A DNA stretch of 38,105 nt from a virus. Each line of letters starts with the position of its first letter. Positions within the stretch are counted from its first letter, which is position 1. The stretch spans positions 1-38,105 of the IMG/VR virus record IMGVR_UViG_3300044640_001478, one strand, 5' to 3'. A model generated the notes under the pieces. It had not been told where the DNA came from and did not search any database. It was given only the letters and a program-made list of their open reading frames with translations. Below, in pieces: positions 1 to 8,971 of this stretch. A program made the position numbers and the translations under genes.

Positions 1-102
1 GACGGCGGCGCTATGTATGATCAGGCGAATTTGCAGCCGATTTGCTCGCCATGTCACACCAAGAAGACGCACAAGGAGCGCATGAAACGGATGAGAAGGT
101 AG
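1..102 (+). CDS. HNH endonuclease, C-terminal fragment
   Basis: The first 33 codons of the window end at TAG 100-102 and have no start. The peptide contains DGGAMYDQANLQPICSPCH, which matches the second half of the HNH (ββα-metal) fold: the conserved Asn (NLQPIC) and the CxxCH that closes the zinc/metal site. In HK97-type cos phages a small HNH protein directly precedes terS/terL and assists genome cleavage and packaging; that is family knowledge. The matching N-terminus lies at 37984-38105, but the two pieces do not join in frame, so an internal segment including the first half of the motif is missing. The gene is followed by a run of eleven G (102-112). Confidence 0.8.
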   Translation, partial: DGGAMYDQANLQPICSPCHTKKTHKERMKRMRR

Positions 103-196
103 GGGGGGGGGGTTGAAAGTCCAGATGAAAATTAACCCTAGACCGCTAAGGGGTTAGCCATCCGTAGATTAAATCTCGAAATCAGGTAATCAAGCG
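103..196. promoter_or_regulatory. HNH-terS spacer; candidate cos/packaging region
   Basis: This non-coding stretch starts in an 11-G run (102-112). It holds an imperfect inverted repeat around 136-157 (AACCCTAGACC...AAGGGGTT) and an AT-rich part before terS. In HNH-containing cos phages the cohesive-end site usually lies between the HNH gene and terS, so this is the natural candidate, by position only. No consensus cos core could be recognised. Confidence 0.3.
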
Positions 197-469
197 ATGA
201 AACCAAAGGCCACCCACGGCGGCGCGCGCCCTGGCGCAGGGAGACCGCGCAAAGCGGCGGCGTCGTTCGCCGGCGACGCGCGAGAGTTCTTGCATCTTGT
301 CATGCGCGGCGAGATCGAGGCTGCGCCTGCGCAGATACAGGCAGCGAAAGCGCTTCTGCGTCTGGACGGCGGCGGCGTAAAAGCCGAGCGACAGCGCGAG
401 GCCGAGCACGTCGTCGCCGGCAAATTTCAGCCAATGCCAACGCCTCTGAAACTCATTGCCGGTGGCTGA
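197..469 (+). CDS. terminase small subunit-like protein
   Basis: 90 aa, just upstream of and overlapping the large terminase by 14 nt. It has an N-terminal basic Gly/Arg motif GGARPGAGRP (residues 8-17), common at the start of phage small terminase subunits and thought to contact DNA, followed by a short helical region. At 90 residues it is short for a TerS, and no full HTH is evident. Its expected role is to recognise the packaging site and load TerL. Function rests on position and the N-terminal motif. Confidence 0.6.
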   Translation: MKPKATHGGARPGAGRPRKAAASFAGDAREFLHLVMRGEIEAAPAQIQAAKALLRLDGGGVKAERQREAEHVVAGKFQPMPTPLKLIAGG

Positions 470-2147
470 TCCTTGGTGGTCAACTGCCTGCCTTGACTGG
501 CAGCGCAGGATCATTGCTGGAGAGTCGCTGATCCAGTTCTCGCCGCTTTACCCCAACAAGGCTGAAGAGGCGCTGCGGTACTTCGCCGAATTGCGCGTTG
601 TAGACATGGCAGGCAGCCCTCGCATGGGGGATGCAGCGCGACCGTGGGTGCGCGACATCGTGGCGTCGATTTTTGGAGCCTGCGATCCAGAGACTGGACG
701 TCGGGCTATCCGAGAGGCCCTGCTGCTGATAGCGAAAAAGAACGGAAAGAGCACGATCGCCGCAGCGATCATGATTACGGCGCTGCTGCTGAATTGGCGG
801 AAATCCGCCGAGATGGGCATCCTGGCTCCGACACTCGAGGTCGCCAATAATGCCTGGGCACCCGCGCGTGACATGATACGCGTCGATCCTGAACTGTCCG
901 CGCTGCTTGCCGTGCAGGATCACATCCGCACGATCACGCACCGGACGACGGGTGCCAAGCTGCAAGTAGTGGCCGCCGACAGCGAGACGGTTGCCGGCAA
1001 GAAGTGGTCGATCACGCTGGTCGACGAACTCTGGCTGTTCGGCAAACGTCCGAACGCGCACAAGATGCTGCTTGAGGCGACCGGCGGCATGGCGAGCCGG
1101 CCCGAGGGTTTTGTCCTTTATTTGTCAACGCAGTCGGACGAAGCGCCGAGCGGCGTGTTCCGCGAAAAACTGCTGTATGCGCGCGGCGTGCGCGACGGAC
1201 GCATCGTTGACCCAGAGTTTTTGCCCGTGCTGTACGAATTTCCGCCATCGATGCTGGCGGACAAATCGTACATGGACGAGGCCAACTGGCGCATCACGAA
1301 TCCGAATCTGGGTGCCAGCGTCGACGCCAGTTACATCCGGAGAAAGCTGCGCGAAGCGGAAGAAGGATCTGGCGCGACGCTGCAAGACGTGCTGGCCAAG
1401 CATTTGAACGTTGAGATCGGCCTCGCGCTGGCGCACAACCGTTGGGCCGGAGCCGACTACTGGGAGCAGCAGCGAGTAGACGGAGGGCTGACGCTGGAGC
1501 AGGTGATCCAGCGCAGCGAAGTGCTGACCGTTGGGATCGACGGCGGCGGCCTGGACGACCTGCTCGGGCTAGCCGTTGTAGGGCGCGACGCGCAAACCCG
1601 TGAGTGGTTGCTGTGGACGCGCGCGTGGGCGCATCACGTGGCGCTTGAGCGCCGCAAAAGCGAGTCGTCGCGGATGCGTGACTTTGAGCAAGACGGAGAT
1701 TTGCGCGTTGTGGATCGCATCGGCGACGACGTGGCAGAGGTCGCTGCGACCGTCGCGCAAGTACACGAGAGCGGGAAACTGGATCGGATCGGAGCAGACC
1801 CCGCCGGAATCGGAGCAATCGTCGATGCAATCGTTGCGGAGGGCGTCGAGCAGGATCGAATCGTAGGGATATCGCAAGGCTGGAAAATGACTGGAGCCAT
1901 CAAGACCACGGAGCGCAAGCTCGCCGAGCGCGCGCTGTGGCACGGCGGCCAGCGGCTGATGCAATGGTGCGTAGGCAACGCCAAAGTCGAGCCGAGAGGT
2001 AACGCAGTGACGATCACAAAGCAAGCGGCAGGAACAGCGAAGATCGACCCGCTCATGGCGACTTTCAATGCGGTATCTTTGATGGGGCTGAATCCGGCAG
2101 GCGGTGCGTCGCTTGACAGCATCATCAATTCTCCGATCAGCGCATGA
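456..2147 (+). CDS. terL: terminase large subunit
   Basis: 563 aa packaging motor, Terminase_1 (HK97 type). The ATPase domain has a Walker A-like LLIAKKNGKST (about 90-100) and a Walker B ending in VDE (189-191, in ITLVDELWLF). STQSDE near 224-229 fits the coupling motif. The C-terminal RNase H-like nuclease is marked by VGIDGGG (Asp362) and later acidic residues (DPAGIGAI, KIDPLMA). The start is TTG at 456 inside the small-subunit gene; a GTG at 462 is an alternative. It cleaves concatemers and pumps DNA into the prohead through the portal encoded next, with which it shares an ATGA overlap. Confidence 0.96.
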   Translation: MPVADPWWSTACLDWQRRIIAGESLIQFSPLYPNKAEEALRYFAELRVVDMAGSPRMGDAARPWVRDIVASIFGACDPETGRRAIREALLLIAKKNGKSTIAAAIMITALLLNWRKSAEMGILAPTLEVANNAWAPARDMIRVDPELSALLAVQDHIRTITHRTTGAKLQVVAADSETVAGKKWSITLVDELWLFGKRPNAHKMLLEATGGMASRPEGFVLYLSTQSDEAPSGVFREKLLYARGVRDGRIVDPEFLPVLYEFPPSMLADKSYMDEANWRITNPNLGASVDASYIRRKLREAEEGSGATLQDVLAKHLNVEIGLALAHNRWAGADYWEQQRVDGGLTLEQVIQRSEVLTVGIDGGGLDDLLGLAVVGRDAQTREWLLWTRAWAHHVALERRKSESSRMRDFEQDGDLRVVDRIGDDVAEVAATVAQVHESGKLDRIGADPAGIGAIVDAIVAEGVEQDRIVGISQGWKMTGAIKTTERKLAERALWHGGQRLMQWCVGNAKVEPRGNAVTITKQAAGTAKIDPLMATFNAVSLMGLNPAGGASLDSIINSPISA

Positions 2148-3391
2148 GCTTTTTGACAACTTTTTCGCGCTGGCTTGGGCGTAGTGCCGTACTTGCGGAT
2201 CGCACTGGCGATCAACTCGTGCTGCCCGCGTCGCCGCTGGTCGAGAACACCCAGCCGCTCGGGCCTGACTCGGCACTGCAGTTAGCGACGCTGTACCGCT
2301 GCGTCGATCTGCTCAGCAAGACCATAAGCACGCTCCCGCTGTTCGTGTACGAGCGCGACGGTGCCGGCCAACGCCGCCTCGCGCGCAACACGGTGCTGTG
2401 GTCGCTGATGCACGATGCGCCCAACGCCAGCTCAACCGCATCCGAGTTCTGGGGCGCGATGGTGCTCAATTTTCTCCTGCGCGGCAATGCCTACGCGCGG
2501 GTGCAGCGCAACGACCGCGGCGACCCTGTGGCGCTGTGGCCCATGTCTTCGGAACAAGTAGTGCCTTACATCGACCCGGAAACTGGAGTTCTGTTTTACG
2601 AATACCAGCGCAATACCGAGCGCTGGCTGCTGCCTGCCGAAGAAGTTCTGCATGTGCGCGACACCGGCAACGGCATCGTCGGCCTATCGCGGATTGACTT
2701 CATGCGCGCCAGCATCAACGAAGCCGCGCGCGCCCAGGCTCAAGCAACGCGCCTGTTTTCTAACGGCAACAAGCCTACCGGTTTGCTGATGGTGCCCGCC
2801 AAGCTGAGTGACGATCAGCGCGCGCGCCTGCGGCAAAACTTTGGTGAGATCGCCTCGGGACTTGAGTCTCGGCTTTTTATTCTCGAAGCTGATATGAAGT
2901 ACCAGCCGATCAGCCTCTCGCCCAATGATGTCCAGCTGCTGGAAACGCGCCGCTTCAGCGTCGAGGAAATCTGCCGTTGGTTTGGCGTGCCGCCGGTACT
3001 GGTCGGCCACAGCAATGTCACGACCTGGGGCAGTGGCATCGAGCAGATTCTCGACGGCTTCTATAAACTTACGGTTCGGCCCATGCTCACCGTGATCGAG
3101 CAAGCCATCGCGCGCCGCGTGCTCACACCAGCGATGCGCAGTAGATACACCGTCGAGTTCAGCTTTGACGCCCTGCTGCGCGCCAATATCAGAGACCGCA
3201 TGGAGGTCTACGCCAAAGCGGTGCAAAACGGCATCATGACCCGCAACGAAGCGCGCCAGTTAGAGAATTTGCCGCTAGTGGACGGCGGCGACGTCGCCAC
3301 CGCTCAAACCAATCTTGCCCCCCTGCACATGCTTGGGCAAGTCGGATCCAAAGGAGCCACTGATGCTTTGCAAGACCCTGTCTCTCAGTGA
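2144..3391 (+). CDS. portal protein, HK97 family
   Basis: 415 aa, normal length for the HK97/Phage_portal family. It forms the dodecameric ring at the head vertex that is the packaging channel and neck attachment. Family features are visible: the N-terminal LYRCVDLLSKTISTLPL region, a long central α/β body, the FGVPPVLVG segment and a C-terminal RNEARQLENLPLVDGGD tail. Its ATG overlaps the terL stop (ATGA), and its 3' end overlaps the protease start by 29 nt. Confidence 0.95.
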   Translation: MSFLTTFSRWLGRSAVLADRTGDQLVLPASPLVENTQPLGPDSALQLATLYRCVDLLSKTISTLPLFVYERDGAGQRRLARNTVLWSLMHDAPNASSTASEFWGAMVLNFLLRGNAYARVQRNDRGDPVALWPMSSEQVVPYIDPETGVLFYEYQRNTERWLLPAEEVLHVRDTGNGIVGLSRIDFMRASINEAARAQAQATRLFSNGNKPTGLLMVPAKLSDDQRARLRQNFGEIASGLESRLFILEADMKYQPISLSPNDVQLLETRRFSVEEICRWFGVPPVLVGHSNVTTWGSGIEQILDGFYKLTVRPMLTVIEQAIARRVLTPAMRSRYTVEFSFDALLRANIRDRMEVYAKAVQNGIMTRNEARQLENLPLVDGGDVATAQTNLAPLHMLGQVGSKGATDALQDPVSQ

Positions 3392-4055
3392 CGCGCAGGT
3401 CAAGTTTGCTGACGATGGCGGCGGCAAATTTGCTGGCTACGCCTCCGTTTTCGGCGGCGTAGACTCGTATGGCGACACCATCTTGCGCGGAGCCTACGAT
3501 TATTCGCTGCGCACGCACGGCAAGCCCAAGATGTTCGTCAATCACGACAGCATGGGCCTTCCTGTCGGCAAGTGGCTTGTTGCCAAGGAAGACGATCACG
3601 GCCTGTACGTCGAGGGCGAGTTCACGCCTGGCATGGCCCGCGCAGAAGAAGCGCGCGCCTCGCTCAAGCACGGAACCGTCGATGGCTTGTCCATCGGCTA
3701 CCTGCTAAAGAAGGGCGACTACGACGAAATGGAAGACGGCAAGCGCGTGATTCGCCGCGTGAGCCGTTTGTTTGAGGTCTCCGTGGTCACGTTCCCGGCA
3801 GATCAAGCCGCGCGCGTTGACCTTGCCAGCGTAAAGAATGATGAGGTCGAGGCTATCGAGACCGTTAGAGATTTTGAGTGGTTCCTACGGGACGTAGGGG
3901 TCGATCATCTCAGCAAAGGGCTGGCGAAAGCGCTTGTCAGCCGCGCTCGAGTGCTGTTCGGGACGGAGGAGCCGGCCCCGGACGACACGCAAGCGAAATC
4001 CGCGCAAGAAGTGCAAGCCATGTTGCAGCGGATGCAGCAGCGCCTTAATCCCTGA
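3363..4055 (+). CDS. prohead maturation protease, HK97/U35 family
   Basis: 230 aa. I start at ATG 3363 because AAGGAG lies 7 nt upstream; earlier in-frame starts would lie deeper inside the portal gene. Herpesvirus-assemblin-like serine protease fold: VNHDSMGLPVGKW holds the catalytic His (61) and GLSIGY the nucleophile Ser (110). The Ala/Gln-rich C-terminal tail may be removed on maturation. It trims the N-terminal delta domain of the capsid protein encoded next. Confidence 0.93.
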   Translation: MLCKTLSLSDAQVKFADDGGGKFAGYASVFGGVDSYGDTILRGAYDYSLRTHGKPKMFVNHDSMGLPVGKWLVAKEDDHGLYVEGEFTPGMARAEEARASLKHGTVDGLSIGYLLKKGDYDEMEDGKRVIRRVSRLFEVSVVTFPADQAARVDLASVKNDEVEAIETVRDFEWFLRDVGVDHLSKGLAKALVSRARVLFGTEEPAPDDTQAKSAQEVQAMLQRMQQRLNP

Positions 4056-4091
4056 TCCATAACCACTCCCAAACCCAAAGGAAATACAGCA

Positions 4092-5255
4092 ATGGATATG
4101 TCAAACATCATCAAGGAAATCGGTGCTCTCGAAGCAAAGCTCAACAGCTACGCAGAGAAAGCCCAGCAAGAGATCAAGGCCGCCGGCTCCGCGTCGGTGG
4201 ATACCAAAAACGCCATTGACTCGCTCGGCATTCAACAGCGCGAGATCGCTGACCGATTGCTGATGCTCGAGCAAAAGCAAGGCGCGCCGCGCGGAGAGGA
4301 GAAAGTCGTACAGAGCATGGGGTTCGAGTTCACGTCGACAGAGCAATACAAAGCGTTTGTCGGCGGCCAGGTGCGCACCGTGCGCATTGAACTGAAGAAC
4401 ACCACCGTCGGCAGCGACGCTACGGTCGCACCCGACCGCCGTCCTGGCGTCACCAGCGGCGCGTTTCGCAGGTTCCTGGTCGAGTCCGCCATGAACGCGC
4501 TGCCGACAACCAGCAACGCTGTCGAGTTCACTCGGGAAGCCACGTTTGTCAACAACGCGGCGGAGACGGCGGAAAACAGCGCCAAGCCTGAGACCGATAT
4601 CACGTTCAACCTGCAGACCGCGCCCGTGCGCACCATCGCGCACTGGACTCGCATCAGCCGTCAACTTGCGGCTGACGCGCCTGCTGTGGCCGCGTACATT
4701 AACACGCGCATGCGCTACGGCGTCGATCTGCGAGTCGAGAACCAGCTAATCACCGGCAACGGCAGCGGTGCCAACCTGTCCGGCATTTTCAACACTGGCA
4801 ACTTCACGCCGCACGGCTACACCGCCGCCAACATGACCGCGTGGGTCTCCAACGCGCAGCGGTTCGATTTGATCCGCCGCGTGATTGGTGACCTGCAGGC
4901 TGCCGATTACCCGCCTAACGCCATCCTTCTCAACCCCGTCGACTGGGCGGTGATCGAGGCGCTCAAGGACTCGCAGGCCCGGTACCTGCTCGGCAACCCC
5001 AGCGGCTCCGCGCCGGCGGCCATCTGGGGTATCCCGGTCATCCCGACCAACGCTGTCACCGCCGACACGTTCCTGGTCGCCGCGCTCGACATGGCTGCCA
5101 CGATCTACACCCGTGAAGGCGTTGCGGTGGCGCTCAGCGAAGAAGACGCGAGCAACTTCACCACCAACCTCGTCACCATTCGCGCCGAGCGCCGCCTGGC
5201 GCTTGCCATCGAGCGCCCGGCGGCTATTCGTGGCGGCGACCTGACCCCGGCCTAA
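4092..5255 (+). CDS. major capsid protein, HK97 fold
   Basis: 387 aa, typical for a delta-domain-containing HK97-type capsid protein. Residues 1-75 form a predicted coiled coil (helices rich in E/K/A/Q) corresponding to the scaffold-like delta domain, followed by the capsid body with TREATFVNNAA, the WTRISRQLAADAP helix and the C-terminal ERRLALAIERPAAI strand. Placement after portal and protease is canonical. RBS AAAGGAAA is about 10 nt before ATG 4092. Confidence 0.95.
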   Translation: MDMSNIIKEIGALEAKLNSYAEKAQQEIKAAGSASVDTKNAIDSLGIQQREIADRLLMLEQKQGAPRGEEKVVQSMGFEFTSTEQYKAFVGGQVRTVRIELKNTTVGSDATVAPDRRPGVTSGAFRRFLVESAMNALPTTSNAVEFTREATFVNNAAETAENSAKPETDITFNLQTAPVRTIAHWTRISRQLAADAPAVAAYINTRMRYGVDLRVENQLITGNGSGANLSGIFNTGNFTPHGYTAANMTAWVSNAQRFDLIRRVIGDLQAADYPPNAILLNPVDWAVIEALKDSQARYLLGNPSGSAPAAIWGIPVIPTNAVTADTFLVAALDMAATIYTREGVAVALSEEDASNFTTNLVTIRAERRLALAIERPAAIRGGDLTPA

Positions 5256-5289
5256 TCGGCCATCCGCATCAGCGCAGATGGAGCAACGT

Positions 5290-5517
5290 ATGCAGCGAAT
5301 CAAGTTCAAAACCACCGTGTTCAGCACCACTTTCGGCACGCTGGCTGATGGTGATCTGCTCACGTGCTCCGCTGCGCATGCGGAGCATTTTGTTGACGAG
5401 TTGAAAGTCGCCGAGCGCGTGCTGCCGGCCGCTGCTGTTGCGCCTGCGGTCGGAGAGGAACAGGACACGTCGGCAGAGTCGACAAAGGCTCGCAAGCGCG
5501 GCGGTTCCGCCAAGTAG
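5290..5517 (+). CDS. small structural-region protein, unknown
   Basis: 75 aa from ATG 5290, which has GGAG at 5280-5283 six nt upstream; a longer 79-aa form from 5278 is possible but lacks an RBS. The N-terminal half is β-rich (IKFKTTVFSTTFGTLADGD) and the C-terminal tail is low-complexity, Ala/Glu then basic (KARKRGGSAK). Short proteins with an acidic/basic tail often follow the capsid gene in such phages. No family recognised. Confidence 0.65.
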   Translation: MQRIKFKTTVFSTTFGTLADGDLLTCSAAHAEHFVDELKVAERVLPAAAVAPAVGEEQDTSAESTKARKRGGSAK

Positions 5518-5585
5518 CCTTGCCAGTCGCGAGCGCATCAACGGCACTAATCTTTTGCAAGCACCATTTACTTTCGCGAGGCCAT

Positions 5586-6239
5586 ATGGATCAATTTACC
5601 GCTAACGGCAGGCAGGGCCTCGGCACTGGCTTGATCGATCTCGACACCGCCGTCCTCAAGGCTGCGCTGCTGCGCGGCTACACCTACAACGCTGCGCACA
5701 CGTTTGTCAGCGACATCACCGGCGCAGGCGGCACCCTCGTATCTACCAGCAGCGCGCTTGGCGGTGTGTCCTTTGCAGACGGCGTGCTCGACGCCAACGA
5801 TGTCACCTGGACTGCGGTTGCCGCCGGCGCTGCAATCCCTGCCATCCTGCTGTTCCAGTCCAGCGCAGTGACTGGCGGTGCAGACGTTGCTGCCACTGCC
5901 CAGCGGGTAATCGCCATTCTCGACGGTCGGTTCAGGTTCACTGTGGCCGCCACCGCCTCCAGCGGCGCAGTGGCTGTCACGGTCGACGCGCTACAGCTCG
6001 GGATCGCAAACGGCGCAGTAGCCTCGCTTATCAGCGGCACTGGCCCCGCCACCATCACGCTGTCGTCCACCGCAAGTGCTGGCGCGCGGTCGATTACCGT
6101 TTCCGCGCTCGGCAGTGCGGCGAGCGCAGAGGCCGTGTACGAAGTCGGGTACAGCAACAGCAACCTGCCGATCACGCCGAACGGTGGCGACATTACTGCG
6201 GCGTGGAATAACGGCGCAAACCGCATTCTTAGGATCTAA
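5586..6239 (+). CDS. putative capsid-associated structural protein
   Basis: 217 aa from ATG 5586, preceded by GCGAGG. The N-terminus (LIDLDTAVLKAALLRGYTYN) is of a type recurring in phage virion genes next to the capsid gene. The rest is Thr/Ala/Ser/Val-rich β sandwich-like sequence with almost no charged residues. A decoration or head-fibre protein is likely from position and composition, but no catalytic or binding motif is visible. An upstream extension to 5520 in the same frame lacks an RBS. Confidence 0.7.
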   Translation: MDQFTANGRQGLGTGLIDLDTAVLKAALLRGYTYNAAHTFVSDITGAGGTLVSTSSALGGVSFADGVLDANDVTWTAVAAGAAIPAILLFQSSAVTGGADVAATAQRVIAILDGRFRFTVAATASSGAVAVTVDALQLGIANGAVASLISGTGPATITLSSTASAGARSITVSALGSAASAEAVYEVGYSNSNLPITPNGGDITAAWNNGANRILRI

Positions 6240-6242
6240 TCT

Positions 6243-6656
6243 ATGGCGGTCGCAAAGTGGTCTAGCGTTTCTTCGCGCTCCAGCAACCTTGCGAGCACCT
6301 CGGTCAACTCGCTGGCCAACGGCTCGGAGTCCAGCCGCGTCACCTACGACAACAGCACGACCCGCGATTTGTATGCGTTCGTGACGATCAAGCTCGGCAG
6401 CATCACGCCTGCGACGGGCGGCAGCATCACGCTGCGCGTCACGGCGACGGACGGCACGGATCTAGGGGATGCTGTCGGCGGCGACCTTTACACGATGCCG
6501 CTGACCACTGGCGCGTCGGCAAAGGTAGTCAACGTTCCGCTCGTGCGGCTGTATCCGTTTTCGCTGCGTCTCAGCGTCATCAACAACGCTGGCGTTGCTC
6601 TCGCCGCGTCGGCTAATGAGATTTACGTCACGGCCTATAACGAGGACGTGACCTAA
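6243..6656 (+). CDS. putative virion protein, unknown
   Basis: 137 aa starting 3 nt after the preceding stop and sharing a TAATG junction with the next gene, so translationally coupled. The sequence is β-rich (ITLRVTATDGTDLG, VVNVPLVRLYPFSLRLSVI), with an N-terminal Ser-rich helix. It resembles small capsid-vertex or fibre-base proteins in composition only. It lies in a four-gene block between capsid and head-tail connector genes, a slot often used for head decoration. Confidence 0.65.
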   Translation: MAVAKWSSVSSRSSNLASTSVNSLANGSESSRVTYDNSTTRDLYAFVTIKLGSITPATGGSITLRVTATDGTDLGDAVGGDLYTMPLTTGASAKVVNVPLVRLYPFSLRLSVINNAGVALAASANEIYVTAYNEDVT

Positions 6657-7480
6657 TGCCTCGCGGAGTCTCGCCTGTCGATGAAGCGCGGTTGCAGGGG
6701 CGGCTCTGGACGCCTGCGCAGGTGCGGCCGTCGTTGTGGCTGGACGCCGCCGACCTGTCGACGCTGTCCATGAGCGGGAGCAGTGTCACGGAGTTGCGGG
6801 ACAAAAGCGGCAACGCCCGTCATGCCACGACGACGGTACGCAATCCGGGCATCACGAGGGTCAATAACCTGAACGTCGTCAATTTCACGGCGTCCGGGGC
6901 GACGAAGCTGGACACGCCCGATTTCAACATCGCGCCCGGCCGTCAGTTCTGCTCTTTCGTGGTTGTGTCCGGGGCGGGGCTTCTCGGTGGCTCGACGTTT
7001 CCGCGCATTTGGGTAGCCAAGGGTAGCGGGGATGGTTCTGGCGCAGGGTCAACATACCCACAAGGATATTTTGGTGCTGGCTCTAATGCTGGAACTGCAT
7101 TGCAAATTGCAGGTGGGGCTGGCATCACCTCTCCGGTGATAACTGGCCTTGGCACCGGCCCGCAGTTGCTGACCGGCGCCTTCGGGACGGCGGGTCTTGC
7201 GGAAAACGAAAACTCCATCTCTGCAAATGGTGGAACGCGGTCAACGCTGACAGGTCAATCGGGGGCACTCAGCACCACGGGCATCCGCGTGGGGTCAGAT
7301 GTAGGCCCTTCAGGCGTTAGTTCGTGGAACTCGTGGATAGGCGAACTCGTCATGACGCTCGCCCTTTCATTCCCGCAAGTCCGGGCCGTTGAGGGCTACC
7401 TCGCCCATAAGTGGGGCCTGACCGCCAATCTGCCCGCCGCGCACCCGTTCAAGAACCGCCCGCCGCTGATCGGGGACTAG
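6656..7480 (+). CDS. LamG/concanavalin-like lectin-domain virion protein
   Basis: 274 aa. It carries the hallmark opening of phage-borne concanavalin A/LamG-like domains: PSLWLDAADLSTL (26-38), then a DKSGNARHAT loop (49-58), and the closing VEGYLAHKWGL...LPAAHPFKNRPP near the C-terminus. Such domains are jelly-rolls that bind glycans and are common on head or tail fibres. Its place before the connector genes favours a head-surface position. Codon use and GC drop around 7030-7140, in the middle of the domain. Whether it binds sugar is inference. Confidence 0.75.
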   Translation: MPRGVSPVDEARLQGRLWTPAQVRPSLWLDAADLSTLSMSGSSVTELRDKSGNARHATTTVRNPGITRVNNLNVVNFTASGATKLDTPDFNIAPGRQFCSFVVVSGAGLLGGSTFPRIWVAKGSGDGSGAGSTYPQGYFGAGSNAGTALQIAGGAGITSPVITGLGTGPQLLTGAFGTAGLAENENSISANGGTRSTLTGQSGALSTTGIRVGSDVGPSGVSSWNSWIGELVMTLALSFPQVRAVEGYLAHKWGLTANLPAAHPFKNRPPLIGD

Positions 7481-7481
7481 G

Positions 7482-8405
7482 ATGCTTCGCGTCCGCGTCC
7501 CACAGATAGGCGCGGTGGGTGGGGCCGCCGCGCAAACCGCTGCGCTTGGCGGCACGACCGAGCGTGAGCGGGCGGGAGGCGCACAGGCGCTCTCTGGCAC
7601 AGTTACCGTCCAGCCTGGCGGCAGAATCGAACGTGAGGCGGCCGGCGGTGCAAATGTCAGCGTCGCAAGTTCCGGTCAAACGGTCACGCCAGGCGGCTTT
7701 GCAACTCCCGAGCGTGCCGGCGGAGCGCAGGTTGTCGGCAGCGTTGCCACCATGCAAATCGGCGGTGTTGCCGAAGCTGACCGCGCTGGCGGCTTGGTGG
7801 CCGTGCTCGGCGGGGCGTTTATCGCTGCGGGCGGCACAGCGCAGCCTGAAGCCGCTGGCGGCCTTGCTGCGGCGGCTAGTGCAGTCATCCTGCAAGTGGG
7901 CGGCGCTGCTGATGCTGACCGCGCTGGCGGATTAGTCGCCGCACTCGGAGGGGTGTCGCTGGAAGTCGGCGGTGCGCGCGAAGTTGAGCGTACGGGCGGC
8001 CTTGTCGCTGCGGCTGGCGTTGCCACCATGCAGGTTGGTGGATCGGCTGAGGCATCGGGTGCCGGTGGGCTGGTTGCCGCGTTTGGAGGGGCACCGCTGA
8101 ATTTAGGCGGCTACGCTGGACGCGAGGGTATTGGCGGAATCGCTATCGCCGCTGGCTTGGCGGCCATCGCCATCGGCGGCGTGCGCGAGATCGACCGTGC
8201 AGGCGGCGCGGCGGTCGCCTTGGTGTCCGTCAACTCGCTGCAGCCTGGAGGGATCGCTGATATGTCTGGTGCTGGCGGTGCAGCAATACTGCGCACTGTG
8301 ATGCCTCCGGCAGGCGGCGGCGGCAGGCCGCGGGAAGAGCGTACCCGGCGGTTCATCCAGATCAACACTGCGCGCCCGGCGCAACAGAACACCGTGAGGA
8401 ACTGA
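7482..8405 (+). CDS. Gly-rich 23-residue repeat protein
   Basis: 307 aa made almost entirely of about ten tandem 23-residue units of the form GG-xxxxDRA-GG-LVAALGG-xxLxV, spanning residues 18-265. The unit length is strictly 23 except for insertions of one or two residues in two units. The C-terminus is basic (RPREERTRRFIQ). The regular GG pairs suggest a thin solenoid, polyglycine-type bundle or fibre; this is inference. It is coupled to the downstream connector gene. No family recognised. Confidence 0.75.
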   Translation: MLRVRVPQIGAVGGAAAQTAALGGTTERERAGGAQALSGTVTVQPGGRIEREAAGGANVSVASSGQTVTPGGFATPERAGGAQVVGSVATMQIGGVAEADRAGGLVAVLGGAFIAAGGTAQPEAAGGLAAAASAVILQVGGAADADRAGGLVAALGGVSLEVGGAREVERTGGLVAAAGVATMQVGGSAEASGAGGLVAAFGGAPLNLGGYAGREGIGGIAIAAGLAAIAIGGVREIDRAGGAAVALVSVNSLQPGGIADMSGAGGAAILRTVMPPAGGGGRPREERTRRFIQINTARPAQQNTVRN

Positions 8406-8971
8406 TGGGACTCATTCGAGCATCCGGCCCTAGCAGCGAGCCTGTCACGCTGGCTGAGGCCAAGCTGCGTCTTCGCATCGACAACAACGATGAAGACGCC
8501 CTGATCGGCGCGCTCATCGCCTCTGCGCGCGAGTCTGCCGAACATGAGCTTGGCCGATCAATCATCGCCACCACCTGGGTGCTCACGCTTGATAGATTTC
8601 CGACCAGCATCCTGCTGCCCATGCCGCGCGTTACCGATGTCACGCGTATCGACTATCTCGATGACGACGGCGTCGCGCAGATCATCAGCCCGGCGGGCTA
8701 CCAACTCATCGCCGCCAGCGAGTTCGAGGCCTGGATCGAGCCAGCCTACGGCTACACCTGGCCGACCACCCGCCAGCAGCCAGAGGCAGTGACGGTCACC
8801 TACGTGGCCGGCTGGCCCAACGCGGCTGCGGTGCCCTCCGGAATCAAGGACTGGATCCTGCTAGCGGTCGGCGACCTGTACCACTACCGCGAGCGCAGTG
8901 CCGAAAGGCCTGCTTTGCCGCACGGTTTTGTTTCATCGCTGCTGAATCCGCACCGCGTGTGGGGCGTCTAA
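8405..8971 (+). CDS. head-tail connector, HK97 gp6-like
   Basis: 188 aa of the Phage_gp6 / phiE125 gp8 family. The signature N-terminus reads EPVTLAEAKLRLRIDNNDED followed by an α-helical core, and the C-terminal AVGDLYHYRERS helix is typical. It forms the ring beneath the portal that begins the neck. Its TAA overlaps the next ATG (TAATG at 8969-8973). Confidence 0.88.
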   Translation: MGLIRASGPSSEPVTLAEAKLRLRIDNNDEDALIGALIASARESAEHELGRSIIATTWVLTLDRFPTSILLPMPRVTDVTRIDYLDDDGVAQIISPAGYQLIAASEFEAWIEPAYGYTWPTTRQQPEAVTVTYVAGWPNAAAVPSGIKDWILLAVGDLYHYRERSAERPALPHGFVSSLLNPHRVWGV

